Assembly (NCBI GenBank): GCA_023417635.1
Contig: JAEZFF010000108.1
Location: 1 to 6,648, forward strand
Length of the DNA: 6,648 nucleotides
DNA from: Bacillota bacterium
GTDB lineage: Bacteria > Bacillota > Clostridia > Oscillospirales > Acutalibacteraceae
Direction of reading: 5' to 3'
The notes beneath the pieces were generated by a model, which was not told the DNA's origin, made no database searches, and was given only the letters and a program-made list of their open reading frames with translations. Within the stretch, counting starts at the first letter, position 1. Each line of letters begins with the position of its first letter. Shown here in pieces: positions 5,610 to 6,648 of the stretch. Made by a program: the position numbers and the translations under genes.

Positions 5610-6530
5610 ATGACAATTCGACATCTAAAAATATTTCTCAAAGTGGCGGAAACTCAAAATATGACATTAGCTGCTTCCCAGCTGTATTTGGCGCAGTCAA
5701 CCGTCAGCCAGGCAATTCGGGAATTGGAAGAGCATTATGGGGTGGCCTTGTTTTCCAGACTTTCCAAAAGGCTGTATATCACTGCAGCCGGAAAGGACCT
5801 GCGGGTATATGCGCGCACGGTTGTCGCAAAGTTTGACCAGTTGGAATCTTTCATGCGGAAAGACAGCCAAGTTGAGCATTTACGTCTTGGCACAACCATT
5901 ACGGTAGCTTCTTGCCTTTTGCCTTCCATACTAAATCAGCTGGAAGAGCACTGCCCCCATACGGAATGTTTTTCGCTGACGGCAAACACAGCAAAGATTG
6001 AGGAAAAAATATTGAAAAATGAACTGGATGTCGGAATTGTAGAAGGAAATATTAAAAGTGCGGATTTGATTTGCCAGCCTCTCGTGGATGATTCTTTGGT
6101 TCTTGCGTGTTCTGCAGAGCATCCGCTTGCGTCAAAAAAAGAAGTTACGGCAGCAGATATTGAATCGTACCCATTTGTCATGAGAGAAGCCGGGAGCGGC
6201 ACAAGAGAATTGTTTGTAAATTCTCTGAAACAAAAGGGTATTTCAATTCAGGTTAAAGTGGAAGCACCGTTTCCAGAGGCAATGCGCAACGCAATTTTAC
6301 AAAACGGGTGCTTAGCAGTCATATCAATCCGGCTTTTGGAAAATGAAATCAAGAATGGAACTGTTAAAATATTTCGGAATCGTTCCGGAGAGTGGAACAG
6401 AACTTTTAAGTTGGTTTACCATAAAGATACATTTGTGACTGAATCCATCTCTTATTTATCTCATCTGCTCCAAAAATATAAAAATCCGGATTATCTGCAA
6501 ACACCAGGTGACGGCTTCTTAACACTGTAA
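5610..6530 (+). CDS. LysR-family transcriptional regulator, CysL/YeiE-like
   Basis: This is a 306-residue DNA-binding regulator of normal LysR length. The N-terminal winged helix-turn-helix spans about residues 1-60, with the recognition region LAASQLYLAQSTVSQAIREL (20-39) and the usual LFSRLSKRLYITAAG (47-61). A linker helix follows (62-90), then the two-lobed effector domain (from LRLGTTITVA, 91-100, to about 290). The motif REAGSGTRE (192-200) is typical of the subgroup holding CysL, which controls sulfite reductase in Bacillus subtilis, and YeiE, which is linked to sulfite in enterobacteria. That subgroup is inferred from a short motif. It is divergent from the operon with a 120-bp spacer to the outer operon ATG, the classic LysR arrangement. 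It probably activates the operon and represses itself, with a sulfur oxyanion or a sulfur metabolite as effector. The sequence before the ATG is A-rich with no clear Shine-Dalgarno site, so translation is probably weak. Confidence 0.92.
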   Translation: MTIRHLKIFLKVAETQNMTLAASQLYLAQSTVSQAIRELEEHYGVALFSRLSKRLYITAAGKDLRVYARTVVAKFDQLESFMRKDSQVEHLRLGTTITVASCLLPSILNQLEEHCPHTECFSLTANTAKIEEKILKNELDVGIVEGNIKSADLICQPLVDDSLVLACSAEHPLASKKEVTAADIESYPFVMREAGSGTRELFVNSLKQKGISIQVKVEAPFPEAMRNAILQNGCLAVISIRLLENEIKNGTVKIFRNRSGEWNRTFKLVYHKDTFVTESISYLSHLLQKYKNPDYLQTPGDGFLTL

Positions 6531-6592
6531 ACAGCCATGTTTTCATGTCATTCATTGACTTTGTATTTTAACGATAGTAAACTTGGATTATC

Positions 6593-6645
6593 AATTTGGC
6601 CTGTAAAATGGAGCTGATAAAATTGGCCAGACCTACAAAGTGGAG
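6593..6645. repeat. Imperfect tandem motif near the right edge, possible insertion-sequence end (IS21-like?)
   Basis: Two related units follow each other. Unit one has TTGGCC (6596-6601) then TGTAAAATGGAG (6602-6613). Unit two has TTGGCC (6623-6628), a 5-base insert, then TACAAAGTGGAG (6634-6645). The two 12-mers agree at 9 of 12 places. The rest of 6531-6648 shows no gene and no convincing terminator for the LysR gene, only a CATG-TTTT-CATG mini-dyad near 6537-6548. Multiple internal repeats of this kind are known at the ends of IS21-family elements, with the transposase gene starting just inside. That would put it beyond base 6648. No transposase is visible, so this is a tentative reading; the repeats could equally be operator sites for the next gene. 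Confidence 0.35.
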
Positions 6646-6648
6646 AAA

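Noticed and set aside
6531..6560. A terminator for the LysR gene
   Set aside because: Only a 4-bp CATG-TTTT-CATG dyad is present, with no GC-rich stem and no T run after it.
6608..6648. Start of an open frame (MELIKLARPTKWRK) running off the right edge
   Set aside because: It has only 13 codons, no ribosome binding site, and lies across the tandem repeat, so it is better explained as non-coding or as an insertion-sequence end.
1..6648. CRISPR arrays, tRNA or rRNA genes, toxin-antitoxin or phage genes
   Set aside because: No regularly spaced direct repeats, cloverleaf-like segments, or matching protein motifs were found by eye.

Overview
The window looks like chromosomal DNA from an anaerobic, mid-GC Gram-positive bacterium, most likely a clostridium. 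The clues are strong purine-rich ribosome binding sites, tightly overlapping genes, a lipoprotein-type binding protein with no outer-membrane parts, a ribosomal protein S14 tail of the cysteine-free type, and an oxygen-sensitive siroheme/[4Fe-4S] reductase. The species cannot be named from this sequence.

Layout. Positions 1-79 (+) are the last 25 codons of ribosomal protein S14 of the zinc-independent form, followed by a strong intrinsic terminator (96-146). Convergent to it, 156-5489 (-) holds one compact five-gene operon. In transcription order this is a CoA-disulfide/persulfide reductase with a C-terminal rhodanese domain (start about 5483), a small siroheme sulfite/nitrite-type reductase with two inserted [4Fe-4S] sites (2884-3837), a substrate-binding lipoprotein (1922-2890), a FecCD-type permease (910-1956) and its ATPase (156-917). 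The first two genes are 14 bp apart and all later junctions overlap. A very AT-rich divergent control region (about 5490-5609) separates the operon from a LysR-family regulator (5610-6530, +). It carries back-to-back promoter candidates and two dyads with the T-N11-A form of LysR boxes. The last 118 bp (6531-6648) hold no gene I can support. They do hold an imperfect tandem motif that may be the edge of an insertion sequence (IS21-like ends are my best guess).

How the genes may work together (inference). The reductase pair handles oxidised or sulfane sulfur: the flavoprotein would use NAD(P)H to reduce CoA disulfide, CoA persulfide or polysulfide, and the siroheme enzyme would reduce sulfite (or nitrite) to sulfide (or ammonia). 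The LysR protein resembles the CysL/YeiE type of sulfite-linked regulators and is placed to control the operon. The FecBCD-like importer belongs to a family that brings in ferric siderophores, heme, cobalamin or, rarely, oxyanions. Its cotranscription with two sulfur enzymes is the most unusual point: it may supply iron for siroheme and the iron-sulfur clusters, or import a sulfur-linked ligand not yet described. No CRISPR array, tRNA, rRNA or riboswitch is visible.
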